From Annulohypoxylon bovei var. microspora (taxonomy: Eukaryota > Ascomycota > Sordariomycetes > Xylariales > Hypoxylaceae), in NCBI GenBank assembly GCA_022836615.1, contig MU405526.1, forward strand, positions 1-11,670: a stretch of 11,670 nucleotides of DNA. Reading direction: 5' to 3'. Made by a program: the position numbers and the translations under genes. Under the pieces are notes generated by a model, which did not search any database, was not told where the DNA came from, and saw only the letters and a program-made list of their open reading frames with translations. Positions 10,438-11,670 of the stretch are shown here, one piece after another (the first letter of the stretch is position 1; each line of letters starts with the position of its first letter).

Positions 10438-10455
10438 AAAACCTTTAAAGGTTTT
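10438..10455. repeat. 18-bp perfect palindrome at inner edge of right arm
   Basis: AAAACC TTTAAA GGTTTT reads identically on both strands. It sits where the inverted-arm similarity ends, between the loop and the right arm. It may mark a junction or be coincidental. Confidence 0.7.
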
Positions 10456-10846
10456 TATGTTTTAATTAATAATATATAAATAAAAAGTGGATTTATTTAT
10501 TTATTTAAAAAGTTATATTTATTTTATTAAAATTACCGTTATAATTACCATTTATATTATTATTTATACCACCATTTATAACTTTATAACTTTTAATATA
10601 ACGTTATAACTTTTAATATAACTTTATAATTTTATAACTTTATAATTTTATAATTTTATAATTTTATAATTTTATAATTTTATAACTTTATAATTTTATA
10701 ATGGTTAATTAAATGTTTTTTTTATAATAATTAATTAAACTTTATAATGGTTAAATTAAATGAAATGTTTTCATTAAAAAACCTTTATAATAATAAAGTG
10801 TAAATCTTTTAATTTATGGAATAATAATTAATTCATTTATATTTTT
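10440..10846 (-). repeat. Right inverted arm of the foldback-like element
   Basis: Reverse complement of the left arm but shorter, because it lacks the 263-bp nested element and most of the 20-bp array. From inside out: a gapped inner edge; a conserved block 10481-10538; the unoccupied insertion site 10538-10545; a TATTATTTATACCACCATT segment matching the left arm's TGGTGG region; tandem repeats (10581-10701); and the conserved outer block 10741-10846. In the outer block most of its differences from the left arm are T or A where the left keeps C or G in CpA/TpG context, so it is the more mutated copy. Confidence 0.85.
10581..10701. repeat. Mixed 20-bp and 8-bp AT-rich tandem repeats
   Basis: 10581-10600 and 10601-10620 are copies of a 20-bp unit (the second starts ACGTTATAAC where the first has ACTTTATAAC) and are reverse-complement relatives of the left-arm array. 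From about 10641 to 10701 the pattern changes to an 8-bp TAATTTTA period with occasional AACTTTA variants. The two arms have thus expanded different subunits. Confidence 0.85.
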
Positions 10847-10881
10847 TATATATACATTTATATAAATATTATTAATTCATT
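10847..10881. repeat. 35-bp direct repeat flanking the inverted arms
   Basis: Matches 9073-9107 in the same orientation at a constant offset of 1774, with two transitions (9087/10861 and 9088/10862; CG on the left, TA on the right). Similarity continues as ACTTATT after a 3-bp gap. It abuts the outer end of the right arm; on the left a 36-bp repeat unit intervenes. It is too long for an ordinary target duplication, so it is more likely part of the element or an older repeat. Confidence 0.8.
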
Positions 10882-11670
10882 ACTTATTATTATAAAATTA
10901 TTCACATGGAAATAATTAATTTAAATGTTAAATTTAATTAAAGTTAATTATTTTATAAAAGTTAAATATAATTTTAAATAAGTTTATATAAAAATAATAT
11001 ACATATATTTATTTAAATGAAATAATTAATTAAATGTAAAACCACCTTGTATCGAAACAATAAAAAGCTTAAATTTTACTTCGTTTATTTAATACATCAT
11101 TATTTTTTTTTTTTTAAAAGGACTTTTATGTTTTAATAATAAAGCAAGCACCGTTTAAATAATGTTTATTTTATTATAAAACCTTAAATGTAAAATTATT
11201 ATTAAAATTATTATAATTAAAAGTAAAAGCGTATAAATTATATAATGCATTAAAATAAGTTATCTTATTTAAATAAAACATATTTTTAATAAAAAAAAAA
11301 ATTAACATAATAATTTAAGCCTTAATAATATAAATTAAAATGTTATTATATATATAATATGTAAATATTTTAATTAAATGTTTAAATAAAAATCATTTTA
11401 ATATCTTCCGCTTTTAATGAATAAACCAAGTTCATTATTATATATAATATATTAAAACTTTTAAAAATTCATTTAATTTAATTAAAATATTAATTATTAA
11501 TTAATTAAAATTAAAGTAAAATAAATGGCTTTTATGTTATACGTTTTTACGTTAATTATTCAAAACTTTATACGGATTAATTAACTTATAAAAATTAAAA
11601 TATATTTATATAATTTTAAAGTTTAAAAGTTATATATAATTTCCATCGTAATAATATTAATATAATATTA
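10882..11670. other. Gene-free AT-rich DNA to the window end
   Basis: No gene or long repeat is recognised. A run of 13 T lies at 11103-11115. A slightly GC-richer patch (AAGCAAGCACCG) is at 11141-11154. TATATATAATAT-like words recur near 11345-11360 and 11438-11452. Nothing supports a promoter or terminator. Confidence 0.75.

Larger units (their letters stand above)
9144..10846. mobile_element. Foldback-like composite element with long inverted arms
   Basis: Two long inverted arms (about 9144-9935 and 10440-10846) enclose a loop of about 500 bp. At the outer end, 9144-9249 pairs with 10741-10846 over 106 bp with no indels and 17 differences, all transitions. At the inner end, 9853-9910 pairs with 10481-10538 with three transitions. 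Between these blocks the arms match less regularly because each has its own tandem expansions and the left arm holds a nested insertion. No transposase frame survives. It could be a DNA transposon with long terminal inverted repeats, a foldback element, or two facing copies of one repeat, such as solo LTRs or MITEs, around unrelated DNA. The architecture is clear; the class is not. Confidence 0.75.

Noticed and set aside
11103..11115. T13 run as the poly(A) tail of a minus-strand retroposon
   Set aside because: No target duplication, LINE-like frame or body was found. T and A runs of this size are ordinary at this base composition.
1..11670. Organelle genome with a variant genetic code (AT-rich yeast mitochondrial DNA, or a parasitic-plant plastid in which TAG is sense)
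   Set aside because: TAG scarcity and about 13% GC prompted the idea, but TAA still interrupts every frame, so reading TAG or TGA as sense would not open genes. Such compact organelle genomes would show several genes, rRNA or tRNA in this length. A purely non-coding mitochondrial stretch cannot be fully excluded.
1..11670. Apicomplexan or Dictyostelium-type intergenic DNA
   Set aside because: Composition is similar, but those genomes are gene-dense and would rarely leave 11.67 kb without an exon. The transition-only divergence of repeats fits repeat-directed mutation better.

Overview
The window is an 11.67-kb gene desert of extreme AT content. In the 300 bases at 301-600 I count 39 G+C (13%), and most of the window looks similar. 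I find no convincing protein gene, rRNA, tRNA or CRISPR array. TAA/TTA saturates all frames, and the longest open frame (81 codons, 7595-7840, minus strand) is no longer than chance predicts. The base pattern resembles DNA mutated by a C-to-T process of the repeat-induced point mutation (RIP) kind. CpA/TpG is depleted relative to ApC/GpT (10 versus 23 in 301-600), while CpG is retained (6 CpG, 0 GpC). In every repeat pair I aligned cleanly the differences are nearly all transitions. The most plausible source is a silenced AT-rich repeat block of a filamentous ascomycete, perhaps a pericentromeric or transposon-graveyard region. This is inference: no gene names a taxon, and 13% GC is low even for such blocks.

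Layout. 1-1457 is unstructured AT-rich DNA. 1458-1770 is a 313-bp near-perfect palindrome with 152-bp arms, a 9-base loop and a core of about 47% GC, the most GC-rich patch in the window. 1765-2520 may be the wreck of a glutamine-rich reading frame and contains a (TAA)25 microsatellite at 2323-2397. 2521-8420 has no recognisable gene, only small hairpins and low-complexity DNA. A 15-bp unit repeats three times at 8421-8465.

The right end is the most organised part. Two inverted arms (about 9144-9935 and 10440-10846) surround a loop of about 500 bp, forming a 1.7-kb foldback-like element. Each arm carries its own expanded tandem repeats. The left arm alone is interrupted by a 263-bp MITE-like element (9580-9842) with 36-bp terminal inverted repeats and an apparent 8-bp target duplication. 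The right arm shows the corresponding empty site. Short direct repeats (9073-9107 and 10847-10881) lie outside the arms.

There is no gene network to describe. The biology here is repeat invasion, nesting and mutational decay. The most unusual signal is sequence-wide: TAG occurs three times and CTA three times in 11.67 kb, where composition alone predicts about 140 of each, and I see no CAG or CTG. This points to a mutational context more specific than plain CpA.
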